DNA of 64,000 bases, from assembly GCA_009869945.1 (NCBI GenBank), contig WIXG01000056.1:62001-126000 (forward strand). The letters are read 5' to 3'. Position numbers and translations under genes: made by a program. This document shows, piece by piece, positions 15,301-31,298 of this stretch (positions are counted from its first letter, which is position 1; every line of letters starts with the position of its first letter). The notes under the pieces were generated by a model. That model searched no databases and was not told the DNA's origin. It saw nothing but the letters and a program-made list of their open reading frames with translations. The stretch comes from Mesaphorura yosii (lineage: Eukaryota; Arthropoda; Collembola; Poduromorpha; Tullbergiidae).

Positions 15301-18300
15301 TTTGACTCGACGGTTGGAAGGAAGCAATTTGTAAACCACAAACACGTAGACGCGTCCCGTACGAGTGTTTATAAACACGCAGGTGCATTGTTTCTTTCTT
15401 TGTTACGACGCAACGCGGAGAATCTAAATTAAATTGTGAATCGCATTGCTAAAATGCTGATGCGGTCTTTGTCTCTTTGTTGCGTAGCAGATTGTAGATG
15501 TACTTCTATAATTGAGTTAAACGAGTGGAAGATTCATCTTCGGCGACATGTCCATTTTTCTTCATTTGAGCCATGCCCGCTGTGTCCTGCATGTCGTACA
15601 CATTTTTTGCAAGCATCCTCAAGGTACTTGTGTAGGCAAATTCTCATTGTTATCCTCCCTCAGCCTGGCTTGGCCTGGCCTGAGCTCATGAGCTTTTACT
15701 TTGTTATTAACTGCAGAATAATTTGTTTTTGATCCTCTTCAAATATTTGACTTGAATAGTGATCTCTTGAGTTGAAGTGCAGCGCAGTGCAGGTGGAAGA
15801 CTTGGGCGTTGGGTGAAACGTGGACAAACGTCTCTTTGTTGACTTGAGATCCCGATTTGTTTTGACGTTCGGCTGAGAGTTCAATGTAATTTAGTTTGAA
15901 TCACCGGGCAGCAGTTCAGACCAATGCGCAGTCACGGAGTGGGTTGATGGATTGATTACGCTGCTTACATGTGCATTAGGCATTCGCATTAGCATTGTTG
16001 TCTGGCTGTCTGACTTGAAGAGAAGGTAATTGCCAAGAAAGTAATGTAAATGTAAATGTACATTGACTTCGGTACAACAAACTGGTAAATAGTAAATTAG
16101 TTTCGCTCCAGGAGACCGCTGCTGATTTAGAAAATGAAAACATAGAGAAAATGTCACTAGTCTTTCTTTGCGGCGTGGTTTTCGTAAATTCTTGCTGAGC
16201 GCTGTCGGTGCCAAAAACTGTCTGCGTTGTCTTGCCTAAATGACTTGAAGAGTTTATTAATAAATTCGTCTATTCGTCAATACGTGACAAAATAACATTG
16301 TCATACAAAACATTGCCAATTTTGCCTGTCTAAACGTGTGAGCCCGTCATCTCTTTATCGTACTATATTTGTTAACGGACTTTTTGGCAAATGAAGCACT
16401 TCTGCATTCTTTACACACATCCGCGCCGCATGGAAAAATTGAAAAATTCGTAAGGCAGTATTTTGGCATTTCGTATTTCCGAGAAGAACGCTTGCGAAAG
16501 TTCATTTAACATCAAAGGAGGCTTGCCGTGTCGGTCAATCACAAAGGGAACTTTAAAGCGCAGGCAGGTAGCAAATTCAAATTGCTCGCTTACGCAGGCA
16601 TTCTGAAACACTTGGAATTCCAATTATAATTTTATTGTTGAGAATGTCATCGCGTTGATTGGATTTGCGTCTGGCGTCTACGTCTGAAGTCGATCTTAAA
16701 ATCAACTGCCACTGTCGCTGCCACTTGAGCCCTTGAGCTTGAACCGTGCTCAGACGCAAATCCTTTTATTGCTGCTGTGATTGTGCTGCTCAATGGGCTC
16801 AGGCGCAGATCCTAGTGAGAAGGCCATTTCAACGTACGATTATTGTTATACGGTCTATTGTTAAGTCCATCAAACTTAATTCTTAGCCCCAGCCTCTTAT
16901 TACATCAAACTTTATAAGGCAAAGTAAGGAAACTGCGTGCTATCGACGTGCAGGCTGCCTTAAATCGCAATCGCAATTGACAATCGCCAAACAATTGGGA
17001 AAATCTTAGGTCTTTCCTTACGCTTACGGTAAACGTGGCCATGGCCATGATCTTGCTCTTGAATTTTTCCTACGCTGTACTGCGCTAAATACCCACAGTA
17101 GCAGCGTTAGCAAAAGCAAAAGCATCAAGTGTTTATTTACACTGCCTGTCTTGTCTTACACATTGCAACATTCACACATGCGAAATCTTCCCATTCCCAG
17201 CTTTTAGAACTTTTTTTTTATTTTATCGCAGCACGTTTTTCTGTTCAATTGAACACAATTAACTTGGCATTGAAACCGAATTAAAAAAATCCGCAACCTC
17301 AACCAAGTCATAGTTGCAGACACAGCCACGCGTGCATCGCATCCGTCTTACTTGCGGTGCATTCCAGAAGCCAGACAAAGCAAAAGCACTCAAGCATGCA
17401 AAAAAGTCTCCAGTCACCCGATCAAACAACCAAACACGATAAGTGAATAATAATTACTGGTTAAGAGTGCGGGACTCTCAATTACACTGTATGCACGGTG
17501 CTTTACAATTAGAATTAATTTCTTAATAAGGATTTATTACCAACTTGATTTAAAGCCTTTTCACAAGTCAGGCAGGCAGCGGGAAGAGTGGACGTTTTTA
17601 TTACACGTACTCACATTGCATTATCATATCGAGGATTACATCTTAAGGATGATGATTTATGCTTTTATTCGTATTCATGTAATGTTAACAGCCAAGCACA
17701 AAACACAAAGATTACAAATGTAAACAAAAAGTTGCCAAACCTAAAGCTCAAGCCAAGTCCGCATGCTGTATGCTTTTAGCGCACAGCCGCGAATTGACCA
17801 CATGAATTCAACACCCAATTCCAAGGCCACAACAGCCAAAGATTCAATGGACGACAAAAACGTCGCCGTTGTGTTTTGAATTATTGAAAACGGCTGCACA
17901 TTCCATAAACGATTCAAAAATGGCAAATTTCGCCAGCGAAAAAACTGCGAAAAAGCCTTCTCCGTCAGTCAGGTGCCACATTTACAAATTGTACGCTAAT
18001 AAACTTCAGCGTAAGCCAATTAAATCAGTTTAGTCTATGCAAATGGTGAATAATACGCAAAAACGATTCTGTCACAAAAAACTGCTTGCGAGAGCAATCG
18101 TGTTGATTTCCTGAAAACGACGGTGACGACGTGATTCATGATTCATGTGGTTCCATTAACAAAATTAGCGGCTCGAGACAAAAATGGGTGTGGGCGGGCA
18201 CTTGGACCATGCCATGCTAAATTTAAGTCGTTGGGAGACACACCTGGTGACACAGCAGTATTACCTTTCGAGCATTATTTTCATAACGTTTCTTTCAGAT

Positions 18301-19439
18301 TTGTGATCTGCAAACTCGGACTGCGACTGAGCCACTGAACGTTTTCTGCTCTGGCCTGCGCCTGGCTTAACCACAACGATGTAGTGACTAAATTGGCAAT
18401 GAATGGTCAATGAACCTTGTCTTGGTTCTCGTCTTAGGCTTGATGATCATTTTTATTTGCAAAACCAAAGCCATCTCAAGATGGCTTACGAGCACTAACA
18501 CGGCCAGAGCAGGCAGTAATAACATGTAATTAAGTTACCCAACCGCCAACTTACGCCAACACAGCCAAAGAGAGCAGATTTTTGTTGTCGCGTTGGGAAA
18601 ATTCGCTTGCACGCTAGAACCACATTATTGCTGTTGTATTTTTTGCAGTTAGCTTGTACGGGTCGGCCGATGAGTCGGAAACGCAAACGAAACGGTCCAA
18701 TTCAGGTCCAAGTGTCGTTTACCTCCAGCCAGCGCTTGACTGACATGCAATGCAAAAATCTGCGACGATTTTGCATCTTTCTCAGGCTGCTGATGATTGT
18801 GACTGTGAGTCATAACCTCATGCAATCAAATAGCAGAGCAAGTGAGCAAGACAGTTATGCATGAAAACTAACGGGTCTTTGGGCACTGCCAGACCAGACA
18901 AGACCATGTGAGGATGAATAATAAGATTGAGATGGAAGTTTAGAATCCGAACGCCGAGTACGAACGTATTGTTGATTGTTGTGCTTTTGCATTGTATTAA
19001 CCAACTTTCATTTTTCTTATGCGTTACAGGTCGTAAGTCGTAAAGAAGAATCATTACACGTGTACCCTGATTCGTGATTCAGCTTCAGCCGGACAAATAC
19101 AAGTCTTACGTTGTTGTCTGTTGCTTCGGAAAAGTGTAAAGCACGAGCACGAGTTCATTGTCGCATTGTCAGCCAAACCGTGAACAGTCGTGAACTATTT
19201 GGCTCCGCGTTCGAAAGAAGCCGTTACCAGAGCAAACTCTTGAGCTTAACTTGGAATTTTGGAGGAAGTTGGAATACATTCTTGCCGTTGTATTGCTGCA
19301 TTCTTCGTTCGTTTGGGCGGATCCCGACAAAGCAAATTCGTCGAAGGAGTCTCCTCTGCTGCGCTGCGGCCGGCATCAGTCAGCCGCGTTTAATCAGTAA
19401 ACCAGCGAACTCGCCATCGCCATCAATCAATCAGTCAAA
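385..19439. other. Long non-coding region (about 19 kb)
   Basis: I recognise no conserved protein, spliced gene, tRNA or rRNA here on either strand. Open frames such as 7869-8306 are isolated, have no family resemblance and lack coherent splice partners. The stretch is rich in recurring short words, including the 11-mer CACTGCACTGC and its complement (near 3244, 3396, 4420, 8803 and 14469). It may hold promoter and distal regulatory DNA for the genes at either end, or introns of an unseen gene. The last few hundred bases (about 19100-19439) are presumably promoter and 5' leader of the DNAJB6 gene. Confidence 0.6.
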
Positions 19440-22400
19440 ATGGTGGACTACTACAAAGTTCTTGAAGTCTCCAAGAATGCAACCACTGCAGACATCAAAA
19501 AAGCGTAAGTGCCAATTTTCCTATTCTGATTTATTGATTACTGCGCGAGTGATGGAAAAACCTTAGTCGTTTAGTGCTAGAATAATTGCAAAACAGCCAG
19601 CTGCTCAATCAGGCTGCCAGGCCAAGACCAGGATTTAGTACAGCCCAGGACGGTGCTGTGTCCTGTTTTGTACTACATTGATTTAAATTGCACTGCGATA
19701 CTTTCCGTATTTGGAAACTTGTCCAATTAAGCTACGTTTGCACTCATTTACCTTTCTTCTTCGACTACTTCGACCTCTTTTGTTTCGGGATTCCTTCTCA
19801 CTGCATCTCGCATTCGCATTCTTTATATTAAATTGACGTGATAGGTTTATACCGGTTGTTGGCGCATTATTTATTGCATCGTAATAGCCATAATTATTCT
19901 GCCAGATAAGTTAACGTTAGAGGGATATTTTACCCCTTGGAAATATTCAGGGATTGTCATTCATTCATTCAAGAAACACAGTTCCCTGTATTCGTTTACA
20001 ATTTTTCGCTTCCGGCTTCGGGTCATCATGGGCATGTTTATTTAAATGCTAATTCTAACGTGCCCGTCCGCAATTTGCATTTTAGAATTTTTAGTTGAAT
20101 GCTGAGCATGCGGCTCTCGAGGGAAACTCGGCTAATTGGCAATTTGGCGCACGACATGACGAGAATTTTTACCCATGCATGATTTCTCATCTTAATTATG
20201 CAACATGTGTCACGTTATCTGAAAAAATTTAATAAGATTTCCGTGCATGCGACTTCTTTCGCACAGCCGAAGGCTAATTGTCTTTCATAGTTGGTTCTTA
20301 CATAATTTGTAGAACGACGAACACAAAATAAGCCGTGATTAATTTCAGTACGCACGCACACAATAACAAGGTTCGAAGGACAGCAAAAATTTGCGAGTCA
20401 GCTGCTTGCAGAATAACCTTCCATAATTTCTTTTCTATCCACCGAAGTGCGGTCTAGTTGCACAGACAAAGGATTAGATAACAAGCTGCCAGCCAAAATG
20501 TTTACAAGGATCTTACTCGCATTCGGATTTTGCAAATCGGCAAAGCAAAGGTCCCTCTCTGGTTTGAAGCCAAATTTTGAAAGATTTGTCATTGTACCGA
20601 AATTACATCATCATTTTCACCTCGTTCGTCGCTGTCGCTGCAAAAATTCATCTTGTGCTGCTGTGCAACGCGTGCGCAAATTCTAATTTTGTCGACGTGT
20701 TTTATGAATACACCATTTATGTCCTTACATACAGATTCCATTTCACAGTAAATTGTAGAAGTCGTAAAATCTTTTATTAGGATATTGAACCACGATTTAA
20801 GAGCTGGTGGCTGTCATTCTGCGTATTGCTAAATTAGTTTCGTAGAATACGAGTAATGTCGTGCTAAGCGATAAAACAAGGGTAGAAAATTGTACTCGTA
20901 CAAGCCGAAAATTAATTTCATTTCATTCAATCTTGAAGGCGAAAGACTCACGCCGCACCAGCCGGCCGAGCCTCATCCTTTCATTCCATTTCTGAAATTA
21001 ATTGCAGTAGTTAATTTATGCATGCAATGCAAAAAAGGGAGGCGAGGGTGAACGGATTGATGAACAGATGAATAACGAGATAAAGTCGTAGTCACGCACC
21101 TACAGCAAATGTTATGACAGGGAGGAATGAATCTTCATGCCCAGATTTAGAATGAAGGCAGACAGAGACGCAGGTATTCTAAAAATGAGCCGAAGGTGCA
21201 GTAATTAGTGCCAAAGCTCAGCTCGGCTTTCGTATTCTCTTAAGTCAAAGTCTGACTGTCAAAACCGTCAAAATTCATACTTGCGAATTTTGAACAGCAG
21301 CAATTTGGCATTTGGCTATCGTGCATCAGCATCGTGCTTTCTGGCAAGGGTAATGAATTATCATTATATCACGCATTTGATACAGCACGAAGCAGACTGT
21401 GTCTATGTTTGGATCTCGAGCCTATTTTTAGAATCGTGGCCAAATTACGTACACGCTGTGCCGTGCCCAAAGTCTAACTCTTATGTTTGCCGTATTCATG
21501 AATGACTGAGAGACTCGGTCTGAGGCTGAGCTCATAACGTCTGCGTCCATGCACAATGAATCCATTTATTTATTGACCCTTGATTACTTTTTATGCACGG
21601 ACAATTTAAAGGTTACAAAAAATGAGTTTGGTGTGGTCTCCATTAAAACATCATTTTACCATGCTCAAATTTGTGCAGCTGAGTCCTGTATTAAAAAGGA
21701 TTCACATGGACGTCCGTGCTCGGTGCACGACAAGGAGTTTTGTTATTGCATATTGACAGGCTGACGCCCTTTAATTATCTTGCCTTTACAAAATGGTCGA
21801 GTCAAAGTCAATTCCGAATCGCACCGCCTGAATGATTTATTAGGCTTATCTAACATGTGTGCATGCAACTTAAATTCCCAACAGTTTCATTGACCCTGTG
21901 CGAGTTGGAGTTCTAAATTGAAAATCCCAGACACATTCGGCGTGGGCCGCAGGCGCTTTAAGCTTCCGACTTTTTTGCCTTTGCCTTGTACTTCCTTCCT
22001 CTTTGAAATGAAGCCTTGACTCATTTTCGAGCTAACGAGCCTTGCTTCTTACGCAAGACTTTGCCCTGAGTCGAGAAGTCCGTTAAATCGCGCTGCGGTT
22101 GTCGGTTTGAATTACACACAAAGGAAAGCACGTCGTGTAAATTAGCCCCAACGAGCATTTGGATCTCGATTTGAAGGTGAAATGTCACATTTTGCGGAAA
22201 ATTAAAAAATTTGTGCTTGAAAATTTGTCTTGACGGTTGAACTTGGAGCTATTTGTAGAGCTTGTTTACGGAGCCTCGTTTTTCTATTTGTTTGCGGCTT
22301 TTATGTGTTGGGAAACAAATGCTCTGAATTCATGTGTCTGATGTAATTTTTATCAAATTACGTAAGCAAGCGACTCATTCACACAGTTGCGGTGCCAGAA

Positions 22401-25400
22401 TTAAAAATGAGTAAAAGATGTTTTGATTTCGGGATCGGCACTGGAAGAATACGTAAAAATAGATACAGGCTTTCATAACATCAAAATCAAGGTTATGAGC
22501 CAACTCACTTCAGTTGTGGCATGGCGTATGCCGTAAGGTTTTATGGTGTGGCATGTTGAATTTTGAATGTTTAATGAAAGCTTACGATTTGCGAGCATTA
22601 AGGTTAAGCATAAGCGTCAAGAATGACCAAGACAGGCATTCGAATTCTTCGTGGCATTAATTGAATTTGCCTTTGAATAGCACGGCAGGTGACAAGTAGA
22701 TCATGACCCCAGTCTACTTTTGGAGACGATTGCACGCGCTCACATTTTAATGACGGCAAGCGACGAGCCTTGCTCTGTCTTGTCTTTATGGCCACCACAG
22801 CGCAGTGGCAATGTTGATATACAACGCATAAAGTGTCTACCAAGCCATGCCATGCCAAGTTAAGCCAAGGGCAAAGACTAGAATCGAAGGAACCCATTCA
22901 CTCTTTGCTTACTGTCAACAATAACATTTATTGTCTTCGCTTTTCAAACGCGTAATGGCTAATGGATTTTTGGCTATTTTTGTCAGCGGACTGCGAAGCT
23001 GCGATGTGTATTAACGCATTCTAAGAGACACTGACACCATTGCAAATTGCGCGTGTCGATACTCGGCACTTGGAAGATTCGCAATAATGATAATATGAAT
23101 AAATGTTGCCTGGCTGATGGCTTGTGAATGCGTTAATTTAATTATCGGCCTGCAAATGGAAAAGAAAGCGATTAAAGTCTGATTAAATCGTGCTAGGCAC
23201 AATGTTAATGCTCTCGCTTTGTGTGTTTTGCAGATATCGCCGTCTTGCCCTGAAGTGGCATCCCGACAAGAACCCAGATAACCAGGACGATGCTACGAAA
23301 AAGTTTAAAGAGATTTCAGAAGCGTACGAGGTTCTAAACGATGGTAAGCCCAAGTCCACAAGTATTTGCATTTTCAATACACACATATTTTATGTAAATA
23401 CGAAACCTTTTACAAGATTTCACCAGCACAACTTTCTCTCGCTAGAATTTAGTAGCGCATTGTACTTGTAGTGGTTAGTCAATAGTCAATGCAATAATGT
23501 TTCCAATGTTAATTGTGTACTGTTTAGCAGCGGGAATTCACGTCGTGCTTCACATTTCACACATTGTTGAGGCTTTTCAGGAATTGTGTATACTGACAGC
23601 CATAATTTGCTTAACGCATTGTATTTGCCGTTCGCGGGAGTAGAAATTGGTCGAAATCAATAAACCTTCATAACTCGCGATGTATTTCATGAACATTTCA
23701 ATTGAAAATGTATCGGCAGCTGTTAGTTAATTATTTGAGTGTGCAGGTGGTTAATCATTGTCCGGATTCATTACTTTTAGAAGCAAAAAGAAGACATTAC
23801 GATCGTCGTTCGGGCAGAAGCAACAGAACCCATACTTTCAAAAATTTCTATGAGTCGCCCTTCAGCAGATATTTCGGTAAAAAACTTTGAGGAAACTCGG
23901 AATTTTGCAGTGTTTTTGCAAAAATAACCCTTTGCATGAGTCTCAACTAAACATTTAGCTCAATTGAACGCTCCGCTCAATAATTTACTAATTAATAGTT
24001 TGACATTGTCCTTGCAATTAGCAATTTGTAAATTCACTGACCATGAATTTTGAGAAATTGCTCATTGCCCTTCCCTGTACATCTTTGCTGACCTTTGCAT
24101 TAATTTTATTAACCGTTTATTAATTAATCGTGTAGATTCCACCGACCGTTAAATTCGACTCGGCGTTTATGGCGGCGGCCCTTGAATTAACAATGATTAT
24201 TGATGGCTAATCTAATTTGTGCAGTGTAGCGTGTGTGCGTGTAAACGTCAAGCGTATAATTTGGTGATGGTGTGGGTTTTACTGATGCTTCTGTCTTTGA
24301 AGGTCTGTAATTAAGTTTGAGGTGTGTAAAGGTTATTTGTGTGAACTTAACTTGGATGGCAGACCCAAACTAACTAACGATGGATGATTGCAGTGTGATT
24401 GTGATTAACTAAACCAAACTTTGATGTTTAAACTAAACATTAGCGTTTGCATACCTTTTTAGTCTAAGGTTAAGCAAATATTTTTGCAATGATTGAGCGT
24501 AACTTCAGCGTTTATCTCTCATTTCTGGTCCACAGAATCAGCTAACACTAATTTTACCGTTCTTAAGAACTAATAAGGTTTACTTTAAGTTTTTAAGTCC
24601 AACAAGCTTATTATTCTAATTTGGCCAGTTACGCAACGCAATTTCAACAGAAAACTCGAAATAGCGGCATAATTTTGTGTCAACACAAACATTGAGAAAG
24701 ATTGCAATAATGCACATGCAAGAATGAATATTCATAAATAGGATTAACGTGCATGGTAAGCAGCCATAAATAATAAGATTAGGAGAATGGAGACGAAGAC
24801 GAAGAGGAGACAGGCTTCAGAGCAGTCGGACGGAAGGCATTCATTCAATTATTCAGTTGTCCTCCAATACATTCTCCAAGCTCGAATATCCGGGAAGAGT
24901 AACGAACAATGAAATTAAAGAATTTCGACAATTTGAGTTCAGTGACAACTGACAAGTTCACAATTCACGATTCACAAGAACGTAAACGCAAACATAACGT
25001 AAAGACAACTTGTGGAGGAAAATTGAATTTTTGATTGTCACATTTTACCGTTGCGTTGTTGGTTGTGGGCTCGCGCAGATAAGCAGCATTGAATTTCTTT
25101 TGTACAGCATATTATTAATTTTCTTTTCGAGAATAAGGTCAAAGCTGTTAACTAGGACTAGATATCCGTTTGCTGTTTGTTGAAGAAAAGTGCGTAGGTG
25201 TAAGGTGAGGTTAGTTCAACTCTCTGTCGTGTTTTACGACTGGCGAGTTGGAGTTGGACTTGCTAAATGCATAACAGTAAATATGCGCACGTAGAATTAA
25301 CATAACAATAACATTTCCATTGCTTGTCTAAATTAGAAATTGTGGTGCTCGAGTTGTTGTGGGACGCTTCAACGGGTTGAAATAACACATAGTTTATGTA

Positions 25401-26145
25401 TTGCTGGGTTTCTGGTGCTTTGTATTAATAAATTCACTCACAACCTAGCAATAACAATGAATAAGCTCATATTAATAATTGATTTATGACCTGCATTTCG
25501 TTGCTTGCTATTCTAGACAAAAGGCGTCGCACCTTCGACCAGACTCGGTCACCAGGATTCAATGACTCATTTCACAACTCAAGAAGAAATGATTTTGACT
25601 ACGATTTTGGATCCTTCAAGTTCCGCACACCGGAAGAAGTATTCAGGGAATTTTTCCGAGGTAAGATTTGTAATTTTTACGTAAAAAATGAAAACGACGC
25701 CTGGGAGTTTCTGAATTTTCTGACGTCCGCCTGATTTCTTTTCGGCACAGGAGATCCGTTTGCTGACCTCTTTGGTGCGAATCTGTTTAGCAATGGTCAC
25801 TCAAATCTTCGTCACCACCGCGGTACGAATGGCCACTCCCACAATATCTTTGCACCGTTCGGTGTCAGCCTAGACTTAAATAATTTTGATGATGACTTGG
25901 ATTCTTGGGGCTCTGGGAACATTAAGAAGACGTCGACGTCAACGCGATTTGTCAACGGCAAGAAAATTACTACAAAAAAGTAAGAATCCACTTCGCATTT
26001 TTATGCACATCAGCGTACACCATTCTGATGGTTTCTTTTGCTTAATATTTTGTGCAGAGTGATTGAACACGGGAAGGAGACGACCACAATCTTTGAAAAT
26101 GATATTCTCAAGTCCAAGACTGTGCGAGAGATTAGTTATCGTTAA
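19440..26145 (+). CDS. DNAJB6: DnaJ homolog subfamily B member 6-like co-chaperone (Mrj)
   Basis: Exons: 19440-19504, 23234-23343, 23781-23876 (3a) and/or 25517-25660 (3b), 25751-25979, 26058-26145. All junctions keep frame. The isoform with 3b only is 211 residues; both exons give 243; 3a only gives 195. The J domain (residues 1-58) carries the HPD triad at 31-33, the site that stimulates Hsp70 ATPase, in the same position as in human DNAJB6. A Gly/Phe-rich segment ([12 protein letters not shown]) follows. Near the C terminus is the class-specific region reading [16 protein letters not shown], which corresponds to the DNAJB6 S/T-rich and NGRKITTK block. The tail is short (VIEHGKE ... REISYR). 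Class B J proteins of this type bind unfolded and polyQ clients in cytosol and nucleus. The first intron is 3.7 kb, unusually long for this window, and may be regulatory. Confidence 0.93.
19505..23233 (+). other. DNAJB6 intron 1
   Basis: A 3.7-kb phase-2 intron (donor GC|GTAAGT, acceptor TTTTGCAG). I see no nested gene. Open frames inside it (for example 22604-22897 minus) resemble nothing I know. Confidence 0.75.
23781..23876 (+). other. DNAJB6 alternative exon 3a
   Basis: A 96-nt exon bounded by CATTACTTTTAG and ATTTCG|GTAAAA. It starts and ends in the same phase (1-1) as exon 3b at 25517-25660. It reads [12 protein letters not shown] ... [11 protein letters not shown]. Exon 3b reads [13 protein letters not shown] ... 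[10 protein letters not shown]. Both begin with a KRR...D block and end in an aromatic-Gly block that joins the next exon as ...GDPFADLF. Either exon alone, or both in series, keeps the frame. The pairing suggests mutually exclusive use or a duplicated exon. Confidence 0.65.
23877..25516 (+). other. DNAJB6 intron between exons 3a and 3b
   Basis: A 1.6-kb intronic stretch, AT-rich, with no coding signal or recognisable repeat. Confidence 0.6.
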
Positions 26146-28475
26146 CTTGACCTTCCGTAATGTAATCATAACCATGTTAAAATGTAGATAAGAGAATTTA
26201 CCAATTAGTCACACTTAATTATTCGAATTCAGTTATGCACGTCAACATGCACGCTATACCTTTCAAGAATTTATTGAAGAATCGACCTGCTACAACAAAA
26301 CAAGAGTGCTAACAAATCTCAATACGAAAATACGAACTCAGGATGAGCCGTCAACACTTGCTACATTATTCTCAAGATTTGCCTAAATTCTAATCAGAGA
26401 TTCTTTAAAAATTTTAACGTAAGGCTACAATTAAAGTTAACCTTGAATGCTATGAAATGCGATGATCAGTGCTTACTTTTGCCTCAAGTCATTAATTAAA
26501 CGTAAAGTTGCTAATTCTAAGCATGGGAAAATAACTCTGTATCGTGTCGATTCGTAAGCTTAATTAATTTACTGATGGCAGAGGAAGCCCCTGCACCAGG
26601 AATCCGGCAGCTCAAGCATTGCATTGCTTTGCCGTGCTTTGATAAGATAAGGTTTGAATTTTGAAAGCGACAATCTCTTGTTCTCTTCTGTAACTAATAT
26701 GAAAAGTGATTTATTACTACGTAGCACGTGTAAGGCGATTGATACCTTGAAAACTTGAGCATTTATTTCTCTGTTAATGGCGAATTCGTTGCCTCGCCGC
26801 GTCACACAAACACAACACAACGATAGTTAAAGCTGTAGTTGAACTCGTAAGCGTAGCATAGAGATTTTGTACTATAATTGTATGTATTGTATTTAAGATT
26901 TTGTATTGTTAAATAGGATAACACGTACTACTACTACAAGTATACTATTAAAAAATTAAATAAATGAGCTAAGAGCGGAGCAGAGCACTTTGGAACTAAC
27001 AACTAATTTGCTTACGGAGTCGACGGTCCATTTCGCTAACTCACAAACTTACTCTTGGGAAAGCGAGTTGATTCGATGGCCTAGCAGTTTGGTGCTAAAT
27101 CAGCGGGGCCTTTGATACTAAATGCATGAGAAAAAGAATCGGATTACTTTTTGAACGAAAGTCTTCCTGATTCGGCACGTTACTTTTTCTTTCCTGGCAG
27201 CATTTGCATTTTCGCACTTTGCTGGTTCAAAGTGAATAAAATGTAGCGAAATTGACCCTTTTCAAAATTGACTAACGATTCTCCTTCGTATTCGCTTTCG
27301 TACCCTCTGCATATTAACCACAAAGTGTGTGTGATTCAACTAGACTTTAAGGACGAATATTTAAAAGATTAAATTCGCAAATTATTAAAGCGTGGTCGGA
27401 CTTTCTGAAATGATTCATTCACAGTCGCAAATCATCTTGAAATCATAACTCAATTTTTTTCATTCCGTTTCCCAAAAATGGTGCAAGTTTGCTCTCACAG
27501 ACAAACTTCAGACACGCGTGCAAATCATCGAACTTGAGGAAACGTGTCAAGGCGAGGCAAAGGCGAAGCGTGCCATGTGGGGGTGAGTCAACTCGAAATC
27601 GTGAAGACGTGAGTCGTGATTGAAATGCAAAAGTGAATGTTGCAGACCAAAATTCTCTCATTCAATTTGCATTGATGATAAATGGGCAAACTGTTTCCAG
27701 ACATTTGTTCCTAGAGAAATTGTTCGGTCTGTCCGGGAGTGATGTATTGACTTTCAGGTGGTGCATGCACTCATCTCATACTGGTGAGAAACCACACTCC
27801 ATTCATTATTATCATGCGTCGTTCAGTCGTTCATGCCACGCCGTTTTATGTTCCACGTCAAATGCAATTTATACAGGCATATTGTAGAGTTATTCTTTCG
27901 CGATCTTCGGCGTTTCCTGTCTGCTTACTGGTTAACCACGGCTCCTTCATGGCAATCAATCCCCCAATCCAATCTGTAGTCCGCCGATCCATTCGGAAAA
28001 GCACAATAGTCCTTGTAGGTGACATTTTCGTGCAAAGATTCAGTCACATTGCCCCTGGCCTTTACTTGCAACGATTTATTTTCAATGGACACATAATTAA
28101 AATACTTAAATTAACTATAATAAAACTATCTTAAACAACAATAATTTTCATAGTCGATTACAAACATTTAAACAAATAGCGGCTCATCAGCATCGACTTA
28201 GTTGCGATTCGGGTTTGAATTCAAAGGAATGGATGTGGAATTCACGACAGTCTCAGAAGTAAATAAGATAAAACTAAAATACGCTAGGCGCTAAAATTCA
28301 CCATCAACTTGCAGTAGATCATGGTTTCATTAACTGAACTAAATAATAAGTACTTAACTTGATAGTCCTTCTGTTGGCTGATAAATGTTGGCTCATTCTT
28401 CGGCAAGTCGAAGAAAGATTAATCTAAGCTGTCTTTTATCGTGCGGGAACGCAATTCTTGACGAATGGCTCTTCA
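26146..28475. other. DNAJB6 3' region and intergenic space
   Basis: The first roughly 820 bases are likely DNAJB6 3' UTR, ending near the AATAAA at 26959. The rest lies tail-to-tail with the 3' end of PFKFB (minus). A TTTATT at 28075-28080 could be the PFKFB poly(A) signal. The frames at 27443-27661 and 27784-28134 show no family resemblance. Confidence 0.5.
26959..26964 (+). terminator. Possible DNAJB6 poly(A) signal
   Basis: AATAAA about 815 nt after the stop codon, inside an A-rich patch. No canonical hexamer nearer the stop was noticed. Confidence 0.35.
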
Positions 28476-30381
<1,906 letters not shown>

Positions 30382-31137
30382 AATGCAAAATGGCTGTTAA
30401 ACACAAATGAGCAGAGTAGATTTAATGCAAAACGGCTGAACTGCACGTTTTTCCTGTGCGAACTTGAGAATTTCTGGTAGACGTGTTTCGGCAAGAAACG
30501 GAATATATTTTTGCTGTTGTCGAAGTGCTCAAAGTGTTTACATAATTTATGCCACGCAAACATTAGCGCTACAGTGGACGTTGGAGTAAAAGTAACGAAA
30601 GCAAATGTTGGTAGCGGGATGAAGTACAAAAGTCACAGGAGCTGGAAGGTTAAGTAGATAATATTCATTAAAAGCCTCTCTTTTCGCTACGGTTGGCAGT
30701 CAGTTGAAGATGATTAATTGCAATGAAAGCCTACTGGAGTACCCGCATGCAATTTGTGTGATGCGTGATGTCAATGCTAATGTGACTCGTGCATGCCCGT
30801 ATTGCAATTGGAACTTGCAGGAGTTACAGTTGGACGTCAATCAAACGAGACACGATACAAATTGCAAAAGCAAAACATACCGATTCGAATGGAGGTCTTC
30901 CTTTGAAAGGCAACGGAACGCCGTCTCAGCATTTTGCTGGCAAAATACTACCAAACGAGACACTTTTCACTAATTTCAGTCAATAGTCAATAATTTCAGA
31001 GATTAACCACGCGAATCAACTTCACTGCCAGCACCAGACTGAAGAAATGGAAGTGGATGTGACACATTTGTTAGCAGAATCGAACTGGCAGACACTAAAA
31101 TAAAGAATTGAATGCTTCACTAAACAAATCACTCCGG

Positions 31138-31168
31138 CCGAGGCCGAGGCTGAAGCTGAGGCCGAGAT
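31138..31168. repeat. Short imperfect hexamer repeat
   Basis: About five tandem copies of a 6-bp unit alternating GGCCGA, GGCTGA and AGCTGA. It is a local microsatellite with no evident role. Confidence 0.6.
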
Positions 31169-31298
31169 TACGAATTTTCACACGTCGCACAAGGCTAGCC
31201 GATTGTATTGTACACAAAATCCTAGCCTAAATAGATGAATGAACACAATGCAATATGCGATGTCATCAGAATGCCCTTGTCTGCTTGGTTTAGCAATG

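Noticed and set aside
27784-28134. 116-codon open frame between DNAJB6 and PFKFB
   Set aside because: It lies in the 3' flank of two genes, is AT-rich and resembles nothing known.
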